Part shown: piece after piece, positions 41,109 to 49,783 of the stretch
How positions within the stretch are numbered: the stretch's first letter is position 1
How the letters are laid out: every line of letters begins with the position of its first letter
From: Hyphomicrobiales bacterium
Lineage (GTDB): Bacteria; Pseudomonadota; Alphaproteobacteria; Rhizobiales; Beijerinckiaceae
Direction of reading: 5' to 3'
NCBI GenBank assembly: GCA_930633525.1
Contig: CAKNFP010000001.1
Coordinates: 4,091,501-4,155,500, forward strand
Length of the DNA: 64,000 nt
Position numbers and translations under genes: made by a program
The notes under the pieces: generated by a model
Seen by the model: only the letters and a program-made list of their open reading frames with translations
What the model was told of the DNA's origin: nothing
Databases searched by the model: none

Positions 41109-41768
41109 GTGGTCCGCTTTGACAACGTCGGACTGCGCTATGGCATGGGCCCCGAAGTCCTGAAGGACCTTACCTTCACGGTCGCCCCGCGGTCCTTCCA
41201 GTTCCTGACTGGCCCCTCGGGCGCCGGCAAGACGACCTTGCTGCGCCTCATCCTCCTGTCACTCAAGCCGACACGAGGCCTCATCAGCATCTTCGGGACG
41301 GATGTCTCACAGATCGCAGGCGAGGCACTGACGGCCGCGCGTCGCCGGATGGGTGTGGTCTTCCAGGATTTCCGTCTGCTCGACCATCTCACCACTTACG
41401 AGAACGTGGCTTTGCCGCTCAGGGTGCAAGGCAAGGAAGAGGCGAGCTACCGCGCCGAGGTGGTGGAGCTCCTGCGCTGGGTAGGGCTGGGTGAGCGCAT
41501 GCATGTGCTGCCGCCCGTGCTGTCCGGTGGAGAGAAGCAGCGCGCGGCGATCGCCCGCGCCCTCATCGTCCGGCCGGAGTTGTTGCTCGCCGACGAGCCG
41601 ACCGGCAATGTCGATCCCAATCTGGGCCGCCGCCTGCTGCGCCTTTTCATCGAATTGAACCGCCTTGGCACTTCGGTCATCATCGCCACGCACGACTTCG
41701 GCCTCATGGATCAGGTTGATGCGCGCCGCCTGGTGCTCGCCGAAGGCCGGCTCCACATTTACGACTGA
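41109..41768 (+). CDS. ftsE: Cell division ATP-binding protein FtsE
   Basis: FtsE is the ATPase of the FtsEX complex that activates peptidoglycan hydrolases at the septum. The 219-residue protein has Walker A TGPSGAGKTT (residues 34-43), signature LSGGEKQRAAIARAL and Walker B LLLADEPTGNVD. The start is GTG at 41109 with GGAGGAGAGG 7 bases upstream. It is followed 6 bases later by ftsX. Confidence 0.95.
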   Translation: MVRFDNVGLRYGMGPEVLKDLTFTVAPRSFQFLTGPSGAGKTTLLRLILLSLKPTRGLISIFGTDVSQIAGEALTAARRRMGVVFQDFRLLDHLTTYENVALPLRVQGKEEASYRAEVVELLRWVGLGERMHVLPPVLSGGEKQRAAIARALIVRPELLLADEPTGNVDPNLGRRLLRLFIELNRLGTSVIIATHDFGLMDQVDARRLVLAEGRLHIYD

Positions 41769-41774
41769 GGATCG

Positions 41775-42764
41775 ATGACCTTCTTTGCCGAAAACGGCCA
41801 AGCGGACGACACGCCTCACCCTCCGGGATCGCCGGATTCCGAGCTTGGCCCGCTGCCTGAAGCGTTGAAGCGCAATCAATCGCTCGTCCCGAGTGATTCC
41901 TCGGCCGGCCGCGCGTTGGTCACGGTCATAGCCATTCTCACCTTCCTCGCGGCGCTGGCCGCCGGTGCCGCCCAGCTTGTCGCCAGCGCCTCGTCGGACT
42001 GGAACGCCTCGATCGCGCGCGAGGCGACTATCCAGGTTCGCCCCAATCCCCAGCGCGACATCGAGGCTGACGTAGCGGCCGCGGCTGATATCGCGCGGGC
42101 GGATGTCGCGATCGATGGCGTCTCGGTCTATTCGCGCGCGGAAGCCGAACGGCTCCTGTCGCCATGGCTTGGCACAACGCTGGATTTCGTTGAGTTGCCG
42201 ATCCCCCGGCTCATCGTCCTCACCGTGAAGCCCGGCATCCAGCCGGATTTCGCGACGCTGCGCAGCAAGCTCGCCGCTGCCGTGCCCGGGACGACCATCG
42301 ACGACCATCGCGCCTGGATCGCGCGGCTTTCGGCCATGGCCGGCACCGTCGTGTTCGGCGCCCTCGCGATCGTCGGCCTGGTGCTGGTCGCCGCCGCGCT
42401 CGCCATTGCCTCCGCCACCCGTGGCGCGGTGGCGAGCAACCGCGAGATCCTGGAGGTGCTGCATTTCGTGGGCGCAGACGACCAGTTCATCGCGCGCGAG
42501 TACCAGCGGCGCTTCCTGGGGCTTGGCCTCAAGGGCGGCCTCATCGGCGGTGGCGCCGCTCTCTTGTGTCTCATCGTCGGCGGCATGATGGCGCGCTACT
42601 GGCGCGCGAGTCCCGGAGGCGACCAGTTGGAGGCCTTGTTCGGCCTGTTCGATATCGGCATCTGGGGCTATGCGTCGGTCGCCGCCATCGCCGTGATCAT
42701 CGCCTTGGTGACGGCGGCCGTTTCGCGCGTCACGGTTCGACGGCATCTGAGCGGATTGCAGTGA
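41775..42764 (+). CDS. ftsX: Cell division protein FtsX
   Basis: FtsX is the permease partner of FtsE. The 329-residue protein has a cytoplasmic N terminus, a first membrane helix (LVTVIAILTFLAALAAGAAQL), a periplasmic domain (residues ~75-190) and three C-terminal helices (VVFGALAIVGLVLVAAALAIA; GGAALLCLIVGGMMA; ASVAAIAVIIALVTAAVS). GAGG precedes the ATG, and ftsE ends 6 bases upstream. Confidence 0.93.
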   Translation: MTFFAENGQADDTPHPPGSPDSELGPLPEALKRNQSLVPSDSSAGRALVTVIAILTFLAALAAGAAQLVASASSDWNASIAREATIQVRPNPQRDIEADVAAAADIARADVAIDGVSVYSRAEAERLLSPWLGTTLDFVELPIPRLIVLTVKPGIQPDFATLRSKLAAAVPGTTIDDHRAWIARLSAMAGTVVFGALAIVGLVLVAAALAIASATRGAVASNREILEVLHFVGADDQFIAREYQRRFLGLGLKGGLIGGGAALLCLIVGGMMARYWRASPGGDQLEALFGLFDIGIWGYASVAAIAVIIALVTAAVSRVTVRRHLSGLQ

Positions 42765-42903
42765 GCAACGCCATGCCCGACAACGCGATGTCGCCGGGTT
42801 ACGCCGGCTGCCCCCTCATTGCCTCATTCGCCATTATCCTTGAAACATCGGGATTCGCGCGCGGAGCCATGATCTCTCCGGAATGCGCGAGGGATAAGCG
42901 CAT

Positions 42904-43617
42904 ATGACGGATGGATTGGCGATCACGAACAAGAGGCAGCCGCTCACGATCGGGCGGCGGCTGAAGCTGGTCGGGATCGGTGCCGTCGTTTTTGCGCTGG
43001 TACTCCTGGTCGGTGGCTTCTTCGTGTTTGTGCGCCTGCTCGACGGGTATCGCATCGGCGATAACGCAACGGCCGATGGCATCGTCGTCCTGACCGGCGG
43101 CGCACAGCGAATCGCGGAAGCCACGGACCTCCTGTCGCGAGGGCGCGCCAAGCGCATGCTGATTACCGGCGTCAATCTCAAGACGACACGCGAGCAGATC
43201 GTCGCGGTCAACAGCGAACTCGCCCACCTCGTCGATTGCTGCGTCGACCTCGACTATCGCGCCCGCAACACGATCGGCAATGCCATCGGCGCGCGGCGAT
43301 GGGCGCAGGAGAACAATTTCGGCTCGGTCATCGTCGTCACATCGAACTATCACATGCCCCGCACCCTCGTTGAGCTTGGCAATACGTTGCCCGGCGTCAA
43401 GCTGATGCCCTACGCGGTTGTGGCCGAGAATTCCCTGACCGAGCGCTGGTGGAGCGACGCCGCGACGACCCGGCTGCTCGTCATGGAATATGTCAAGTTC
43501 CTTGCGGCATCAGTCCGGACTCTTGTCGAGGGCGACCCGGAGCATTCGCGCATGGCCGAGCTCGTCGGGGGCCGCAAGCCCGCGATCAGCGGACCGCTCA
43601 TGACGAAGCACGACTGA
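42904..43617 (+). CDS. YdcF/SanA-family (DUF218) membrane protein
   Basis: The 237-residue protein has one N-terminal membrane anchor (VGIGAVVFALVLLVGGFFVFVR) and a DUF218 domain with DGIVVLTGGAQRIAEATDLL, KRMLITGVN and VVTSNYHMPRTLVE. This family includes SanA and ElyC, implicated in envelope integrity. It probably acts on the periplasmic face. It follows ftsX by 139 bp in the same direction and precedes plsC, an envelope-focused cluster. Confidence 0.9.
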   Translation: MTDGLAITNKRQPLTIGRRLKLVGIGAVVFALVLLVGGFFVFVRLLDGYRIGDNATADGIVVLTGGAQRIAEATDLLSRGRAKRMLITGVNLKTTREQIVAVNSELAHLVDCCVDLDYRARNTIGNAIGARRWAQENNFGSVIVVTSNYHMPRTLVELGNTLPGVKLMPYAVVAENSLTERWWSDAATTRLLVMEYVKFLAASVRTLVEGDPEHSRMAELVGGRKPAISGPLMTKHD

Positions 43618-43745
43618 CGCCGACCTCGTTCGGCCGGCCGGCATCTGGCGGTGAGCGTTCGACCGCTATATGAGAGGGCGACCCTCGCTTCGCCCGGCCC
43701 AACGACGACCTGCCGGTGTAGCGGATTGACTGTCAGGCCTGTCTC

Positions 43746-44501
43746 ATGCTCGTGCTACGCTCGCTGCTGTTCAATATCGCGTTCTACGCCAATCTGATCG
43801 CACGCCTCGTGCTGTACCTGCCCCTGCTGGCGCTGCCGCGCGCGTGGCTAATGGTGGCCGTGCGCAGTTGGGCTCGCTCTTCCCTTTGGCTCCTGCGCGT
43901 CATCGCCGGCACGAAAGCTGAGTTTCGCGATGTCGAGCGGATTCCAGCGGGTGGCTGCATCGTCGCGTCGAAGCACCAGTCCCTCTGGGAGACCTTCGCG
44001 CTGCTCACCATCGTCAAGGACCCGGTCTTCGTGCTCAAGCGCGAGCTGACCTGGCTGCCGTTCTTCGGCTGGTATGCGATGAAGGCGCGGATGATCCCAG
44101 TCGATCGCGGCAAGGGAGCAACGGCGCTTGCCGCCATGGCGCAGCGGGTCGGCGAGGAGATCGCCAAGGGACGCCAGATCCTGATTTTTCCCGAGGGCAC
44201 CCGCCGGCCGGCCGGAGCACCGCCAGCCTATAAATACGGTGTCGTCCACCTCTACAACACGCTCAACGTGCCCTGTGTGCCGGTCGCGTTGAATTCCGGG
44301 CTTTACTGGCCGCGCCGGAAGTTCATCAAGCGTCCCGGCACCATCATCGTCGAATGCCTGCCCCCCATCCCGCCGGGGCTGTCGCGCATGGCCTTCCGCG
44401 ACCGGATCGCGGCTGAAATCGAAGAAGCTTCCAACCGCCTGATCATGGAGGCGCAGCACACCGACGGAACGCCTGTCCCGGCACCGGCCGGAGCCGCCTG
44501 A
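43746..44501 (+). CDS. plsC: 1-acyl-sn-glycerol-3-phosphate acyltransferase
   Basis: PlsC acylates lysophosphatidic acid to phosphatidic acid at the inner membrane. The 251-residue protein has an N-terminal membrane segment, the catalytic motif SKHQSLWE (H77 and E82; the alphaproteobacterial HX4E variant of HX4D) and the substrate motif FPEGTRRP. No strong ribosome binding site precedes the ATG at 43746. It is convergent with the ChaC gene, 11 bp apart. Confidence 0.92.
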   Translation: MLVLRSLLFNIAFYANLIARLVLYLPLLALPRAWLMVAVRSWARSSLWLLRVIAGTKAEFRDVERIPAGGCIVASKHQSLWETFALLTIVKDPVFVLKRELTWLPFFGWYAMKARMIPVDRGKGATALAAMAQRVGEEIAKGRQILIFPEGTRRPAGAPPAYKYGVVHLYNTLNVPCVPVALNSGLYWPRRKFIKRPGTIIVECLPPIPPGLSRMAFRDRIAAEIEEASNRLIMEAQHTDGTPVPAPAGAA

Positions 44502-44512
44502 CCGGAAACCGT

Positions 44513-45097
44513 TCAGGCTGGAATGTCGAGCCCGGCGACAAGACGGGTGAGCACGGGGTCATGCACCCCGAGTTCCAGGAGATGGGCATGTGTATTGCGC
44601 ACATAGTCCGGATTGGCGCCCGACTGGCCGATCCCCTGCCGGACCAGCCGTAGCACCTCGCTTTCCTCCAGCCGTCCCGCATATTGCCCATGCTTGCGGT
44701 CCGCGACATAGACGAGAGAACGCACGGTCTCCCCCGCGCCCAACACCGTCTGAACGTAGCGCTCGAGATAGACCGAGGTCGCCTGTTCACGCTCGCGCAG
44801 ATAAGCGACGGTCGCCGCCGCATGGGTCCCCGCGACCCGGAAGGCTATGCCCAGGCAGGAGCCGCCCCGGTCGAGCCCGAGCACGAGGCCCGGCTGTGAC
44901 GCGGTCCCCCTGTGGACGTGGGAATAGATGCACAGCGACCGATGAAAGCCACGGATGACGGCCTTGCGCTGCTCGACAAAGGGAAAGCCGGGGCGCCACA
45001 TCAGCGACCCGTAGCCGAATACCCAGAGATCGCCGGAAGTGCTATCGGCCGCGTCGGGCGAAACATCCGGACACGCAGGGAAAACCACCTCACCCAT
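44513..45097 (-). CDS. chaC: ChaC-type gamma-glutamylcyclotransferase
   Basis: The 194-residue protein matches the ChaC family that degrades glutathione to 5-oxoproline and Cys-Gly. It contains the signature VFGYGSLMWRPGFPF, and later YLREREQATSVYLERYV with the catalytic-glutamate region. Cytoplasmic. TTGGAGC precedes the ATG. Divergent from DUF2125 with a 204-bp gap. Confidence 0.9.
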   Translation of the reverse strand: MGEVVFPACPDVSPDAADSTSGDLWVFGYGSLMWRPGFPFVEQRKAVIRGFHRSLCIYSHVHRGTASQPGLVLGLDRGGSCLGIAFRVAGTHAAATVAYLREREQATSVYLERYVQTVLGAGETVRSLVYVADRKHGQYAGRLEESEVLRLVRQGIGQSGANPDYVRNTHAHLLELGVHDPVLTRLVAGLDIPA

Positions 45098-45301
45098 GCT
45101 CCAAGTCTTTCACAGCTTTGAATCTCTCACAGTCCGCGGACAGCCACGCCCGCCGTCCCCATCAGGCTTGCCTGCGGATGCCCGGCGGGAAGGTGCATTG
45201 GAACCGGCCGGCCGGTGATGTAACACAGTCCCGCCCGAATGAATGATGATAAGAATTGTCGACGCTTCGGAAAGTGTTATCGAACAGGAGAACAAGCCGG
45301 C

Positions 45302-46402
45302 ATGTCCGCAGATACGTCCGGGACCATCAAACGAAGGAGCCGCATCGGACTCTATTTGCCGGTCGCCCTCCTCTTCGCGATCGCTGCCGGCTGGTCGGTG
45401 TTCTGGTTCATCGCGCGCAACACCGTCAACACGGCGGTCAACACCTGGCTTACCCGCGAGGCGGCGGAAGGCCGCGACTGGAGTTGCCCGGATCGCACCA
45501 TAGGCGGCTTTCCGTTCCGCTTTGAGCTGACGTGCAACAACCTCACCTTTGCCGGCAGGACACCCGAAGGACCCGTCACCGGGTCCATGCCGCGCCTCGC
45601 CGCCGTCGCCCAGATCTACAAGCCGCAGCATGTGATCTTCGAGGCCACGGGACCGCTGAAGGTCGCCAAGGCAGACGGCACGGTCGACCTGACCTTCAAC
45701 TGGAAGCTGCTCGATGCCAGCGTCATCGCCGCCGGCCGCACCATCGACCGCGTTTCGATGGTCATCGATCTGCCCACGCTCGCTGTCGCGGGGTCGGCTG
45801 TGGTGCCCCTCACACTGACGGCGAACACCTTCGAATCCCACTTGCGACGAGACCCATCACGGCCGCCGGAAGAAAACGCCTACGATTTCACGCTTGCCTT
45901 CGATGGTGCGGTCGTCCCGCCGCTTGATGCCCTTCTCGCGACCCAGACGCCCGTCAAGCTCGCGCTCGATGCGAAGGTGAGCCACGCGCGACCGTTCACC
46001 GCGCAAAGCCGCGCCGAGGAGCTCGAGGCCTGGCGCCAGGCGGGCGGCCGGGTGCGGATTCTCGGTCTGTCGATGGACAAGGGCCAGCAGAGGCTCGAAG
46101 CGCGTGGCGAACTTGGCCTCGACGAGGCCCACCGCCCCGCGGGGACCATCGATGCGTCGGTCGCGGGTCTTGAACAGGTGCTTGCCCGTTTCGGCATCGG
46201 CGGCCAGGGCAGCAATCTCGGCGCGCTCATCGCGGGCGGGCTCGCGCGGCTCGGTGCCCGCCAGGCCCAGCAATCACCCGCTCAGGGCGACGGCACCGCG
46301 AAGCCGTCGAACGGCTTGACGCCGCTGCCCACGGTGACAATCGCCAACGGACGAGTCGCCGTGGGGCCCTTCGCTTTCGCGACAGTCCAGCCGCTCTACT
46401 GA
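45302..46402 (+). CDS. DUF2125 domain protein
   Basis: The 366-residue protein has an N-terminal membrane anchor (IGLYLPVALLFAIAAGWSVFWFIA) and a large periplasmic DUF2125 domain beginning CPDRTIGGFPFRFELTC, a family typical of alphaproteobacteria with no assigned function. Beta-rich. The ATG at 45302 has CAGGAGAA about 8 bases upstream and was preferred to a longer frame start. It overlaps the convergent MFS gene by 7 bases at the stop codons. Confidence 0.88.
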   Translation: MSADTSGTIKRRSRIGLYLPVALLFAIAAGWSVFWFIARNTVNTAVNTWLTREAAEGRDWSCPDRTIGGFPFRFELTCNNLTFAGRTPEGPVTGSMPRLAAVAQIYKPQHVIFEATGPLKVAKADGTVDLTFNWKLLDASVIAAGRTIDRVSMVIDLPTLAVAGSAVVPLTLTANTFESHLRRDPSRPPEENAYDFTLAFDGAVVPPLDALLATQTPVKLALDAKVSHARPFTAQSRAEELEAWRQAGGRVRILGLSMDKGQQRLEARGELGLDEAHRPAGTIDASVAGLEQVLARFGIGGQGSNLGALIAGGLARLGARQAQQSPAQGDGTAKPSNGLTPLPTVTIANGRVAVGPFAFATVQPLY

Positions 46403-47640
46403 TCCTTCACCACCACCGCGGCCTTCCTGCGCGTATTGGGCAGGAAGGCGGCCAGGATGCCGAGGAGCGGCAGGAAGGAGCAGAGGTTGAAGACGAAGCG
46501 GATGCTGGTGTGGTCCGCCAGTTGCCCTAGCACAGCCGCGCCGAGGCCGCCCATGCCGAAGGCAAAGCCGAAGAACAGCCCCGAGATCGTCCCCACCTTG
46601 CCCGGCATCAGCTCCTGCGCGTAGACGAGGATGCTCGAAAAGGCCGATGCCAGGATGATGCCGATCGCCACGCTCGACAAAACCGTCCAGAACAGGTTGA
46701 CGTGCGGCAGGATGAGCGTGAACGGCAAGACACCGAGAATCGAGAACCAGATCACATATTTGCGGCCGAAGCGGTCGCCCATCGGCCCGCCAACGAAGGT
46801 GCCGAGCGCCACGGCACCCAGGAAGACGAAGAGATAGAGCTGTGCATCACGCACGGACACGCCGAACTTCTCGATGATGAAGAACGTGTAGTAGCTCCCC
46901 ATCGCCGCCATGTAGAAGTATTTGGAGAAAATCAGCACGATGAGGATGCCGATGGCGCGCGCCACCGTCCTGCGGCTGAAGATGGCCTCCACGCCCGCGG
47001 CCAGCGAGACGGAAGTAGCCTTCGGGCGCCGGCCTTCATTGCGATACCAGAAACCGACACGCGTCAGCACGATGATGCCCGTCAGGGCGATCAGCGAGAA
47101 CCAGGCGAGGCTCGGCTGCCCATAGGGGAGGACGATAAAGGCGGCAAGCAGCGGCCCGAGCGACGATCCGACATTGCCGCCGACCTGGAAGAAGGATTGC
47201 GCAAAGCCGTGCCGGCCGCCTGAAGCCATGCGGGCCACGCGCGAGGATTCCGGGTGGAAGATCGCCGAACCGGTTCCGATGAGCGACACCGCGAGCACGA
47301 TCATCCCGAAGCTGTTCGCCATCGAGAGCAGAACCACGCCGCTCAGCGTCACGCCCATGCCGACCGCGAGTGAAAAGGGCTGCGGGTGCTTGTCCGTATA
47401 AAGTCCTACCGCCGGCTGCAGGAGCGAGGCGGTGAGATTGAAGGCCAGCGTAATCAGGCCGATTTGCCCGAAATCAAGGTGAAACCCATCCTTGAGAACG
47501 GGATAGATGGCGGGAACAAGCGACTGGATCGTATCGTTCAACAGATGGGACAGGCTGATCGCTGACAGGATGCCGATGACGGCCCCTCCGCGCTTCACCC
47601 CTGCCCCAGCATCCTGACTATTGTCGGCTTCGACAGCCAT
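46396..47640 (-). CDS. MFS transporter, fosmidomycin-resistance (Fsr) type
   Basis: The 414-residue protein has twelve predicted helices and the Fsr subfamily features: HLLNDTIQSLVPAIYPVLK in helix 1, LYTDKHPQPFSLAVGM after helix 2 and the HPESSRVARMASGGRHGFAQSFFQVGGN region. Fsr proteins export fosmidomycin and related compounds. It is probably a drug or metabolite exporter; the physiological substrate is unknown. ndvA follows upstream on the same strand with a 119-bp gap. Confidence 0.92.
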   Translation of the reverse strand: MAVEADNSQDAGAGVKRGGAVIGILSAISLSHLLNDTIQSLVPAIYPVLKDGFHLDFGQIGLITLAFNLTASLLQPAVGLYTDKHPQPFSLAVGMGVTLSGVVLLSMANSFGMIVLAVSLIGTGSAIFHPESSRVARMASGGRHGFAQSFFQVGGNVGSSLGPLLAAFIVLPYGQPSLAWFSLIALTGIIVLTRVGFWYRNEGRRPKATSVSLAAGVEAIFSRRTVARAIGILIVLIFSKYFYMAAMGSYYTFFIIEKFGVSVRDAQLYLFVFLGAVALGTFVGGPMGDRFGRKYVIWFSILGVLPFTLILPHVNLFWTVLSSVAIGIILASAFSSILVYAQELMPGKVGTISGLFFGFAFGMGGLGAAVLGQLADHTSIRFVFNLCSFLPLLGILAAFLPNTRRKAAVVVKDQ

Positions 47641-47759
47641 GATTGAGCATCCATTTCTGAATGTTCTTCATATCGATGGTCGCCGATGCAACCAACCACC
47701 CCAAGCGCATGGCTGATGAGCACAGCGTGGGGAGCAGGGTGACGCCTGCCGCGACCGCC

Positions 47760-49586
47760 TCAGGTCTCCGCGAGACCAGCGCCGTCGGGCAGGACGACCG
47801 GGCGGCGCGCCTGCTCGGAGGCGACTTCCTCCTCGGGCGCAGCGAGAAACTGCGCACGGGCAAGCGCCGCAAACACGCCCCCTTTCGCGACGAGCTCGTC
47901 GAAAGTCCCCCCTTCGACGATGTGGCCTGCATCGAGCACGAAGATGCGATCGGCATTGCGGACGGTCGCCAGCCGGTGGGCGATCACAAAGGTCGTCCGC
48001 CCGCGCATCACCTCGTCTAGAGCTGCCTGCAGCCTGCCTTCGGTGGTCGCGTCCAGCGCGCTGGTCGCCTCGTCGAGAATGAGGATCGGCGGATTTTTCA
48101 GGAGCGCGCGGGCGATCGAGAGGCGCTGGCGCTCGCCGCCGGACAGGGTACGCCCCCGCTCGCCAACAAGCGTATAGATGCCATCGGGCTGCCGGGCGAT
48201 AAAATCCGTTGCCTGGGCGCGCTCCAGCGCCACGCGCAGTTCCTCGTCCGTCGCATTCGGCTTGCCGACCCTGAGGTTGTCCGCGATGGAGCGCGCGAAC
48301 AGCATCGGCTCCTGGAACACGACGCCGATGTTCCGTCGCAACGACAGCAGCGTGAAATCGCGGATGTCGGTGCCATCGATCAGGATGCGCCCGGATTGGG
48401 GATCAAAAGCCCGATGGAGAAGCCCGAGCGTCGTCGACTTGCCGGACCCCGTGGAGCCGACCAGCGCGATCGTCTCGCCTGGCTTCACCGCGAAGGAGAC
48501 ATCGGCGAGGGCGGCGCGCTTGCCGTCGTAAGAGAAAGACACATTGTCGAAGACGACATTCCCGGTCAGCACGCCCGCATCGCGGGCCGTCGGGCGATCG
48601 GCCACGGTCGCCACCGTGTCGGCGATCGAGAAGAACTCGCTGATCTTCGGCGCCTGGAGGAACAGGAAATTGATATAGGAGACGATCTGCTCGAGCCGAC
48701 CGATCAGCATGGTGGCGAGGCTCATGAAGGCAACCACCTCGCCGAGCGTGGCCAGGCCGTTGAGGTTAAGCCAGGTGCCCGTCAGGAAGATGGACAGGAC
48801 CGTCAGCGTGGCCGACGCCCGCGAGGCGACCGTCGCGAGCGCCCACCAGGACAATACGGGCGTTTGCGCGGCCAGGAGCGCATCGATGGTCGCGCGCAGG
48901 GCGCGGGCCTCAGCCTCGACGCGCGTGAAGCTCTGGATGACCGGCACATTGCCAAGTGCGTCGGAGGCATGCTCCGCCAGCGCCGAATGGTGACGCTCGA
49001 CGGAGCCCTGCAGGGTTTCCGTGCGCCGCAGCACGAAAGTCGTGACGACGGCGAAGAAAAAAACGAGCACGAGAAGCAGTACGCCAAGGCGCCAGTTCAG
49101 CACCATCGAGATGGGCAGGAGCGCCACGAGCACCACGAAGCCGGAGCACTGTTCGCGGAAAAACGAAAGCCAGACGGCCGCCATGCCGTTGGCGCCCTCC
49201 AGCATCACCTTCAGCATCCGGCCGGAATGGGTCGCCCCGTGGAACGCCAGGGGCAGGGTCAACGCATGTTCGAAGAACTGCGCCATGACAGCCAGACGCC
49301 GCCTGTGCGACAGGCGATCCGCATGCAATGCGACGAAGACACCGGCGCCAATGGAAAAAAGGCCGAAGCCCACCCAGGCGGCGGTGTAGCGGCCAAGCAG
49401 GCTCAAGTCCGGCGCCTGGCCGCTGCCCTGGGCATGCGAGAGCAGGTCGATGATGCGCCCGAACAGCAGAGGCTCTGCGAACTGTGCGAGGGCCAGGGCC
49501 ACATTGGCCACGATCAGCAAACCGCCGAGCCTGGCCTCGCCGCCCAGCGCTGACAGGACACGCAGATAGAGACGGACAAGATTCAT
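47760..49586 (-). CDS. ndvA: Cyclic beta-1,2-glucan ABC exporter
   Basis: The 608-residue half-transporter has an N-terminal six-helix ABC membrane domain and an ATPase domain with [34 protein letters not shown] and [12 protein letters not shown]. The N terminus ([12 protein letters not shown]... [13 protein letters not shown]) resembles NdvA/ChvA, which export cyclic glucans into the periplasm, important for osmotic adaptation and host interaction. No glucan synthase (ndvB) is in the window. ATG 49586 lacks a strong ribosome binding site. It diverges from the MscS gene. Confidence 0.9.
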   Translation of the reverse strand: MNLVRLYLRVLSALGGEARLGGLLIVANVALALAQFAEPLLFGRIIDLLSHAQGSGQAPDLSLLGRYTAAWVGFGLFSIGAGVFVALHADRLSHRRRLAVMAQFFEHALTLPLAFHGATHSGRMLKVMLEGANGMAAVWLSFFREQCSGFVVLVALLPISMVLNWRLGVLLLVLVFFFAVVTTFVLRRTETLQGSVERHHSALAEHASDALGNVPVIQSFTRVEAEARALRATIDALLAAQTPVLSWWALATVASRASATLTVLSIFLTGTWLNLNGLATLGEVVAFMSLATMLIGRLEQIVSYINFLFLQAPKISEFFSIADTVATVADRPTARDAGVLTGNVVFDNVSFSYDGKRAALADVSFAVKPGETIALVGSTGSGKSTTLGLLHRAFDPQSGRILIDGTDIRDFTLLSLRRNIGVVFQEPMLFARSIADNLRVGKPNATDEELRVALERAQATDFIARQPDGIYTLVGERGRTLSGGERQRLSIARALLKNPPILILDEATSALDATTEGRLQAALDEVMRGRTTFVIAHRLATVRNADRIFVLDAGHIVEGGTFDELVAKGGVFAALARAQFLAAPEEEVASEQARRPVVLPDGAGLAET

Positions 49587-49783
49587 CGGAACCGAACTGC
49601 TGGCAAGCGTTTCTCACTCATCAGTCACAACGCGCGGTGCGCTACTGTCAAGCTGGGACAGGGTGTATCCGGACAGGAATCGCGACCGAAATGACCCCAA
49701 AGAGGCCTTGCCTTCGTCATCTAGGGAAGGCAACCCTGAAATCACTCACGATCGATCCAGATGATCCGCGGAGCCGTTCACGC

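Noticed and set aside
49484..49783. N-terminal extension of the MscS-type channel
   Set aside because: It overlaps ndvA antisense and would place 100 residues before an evident signal peptide.
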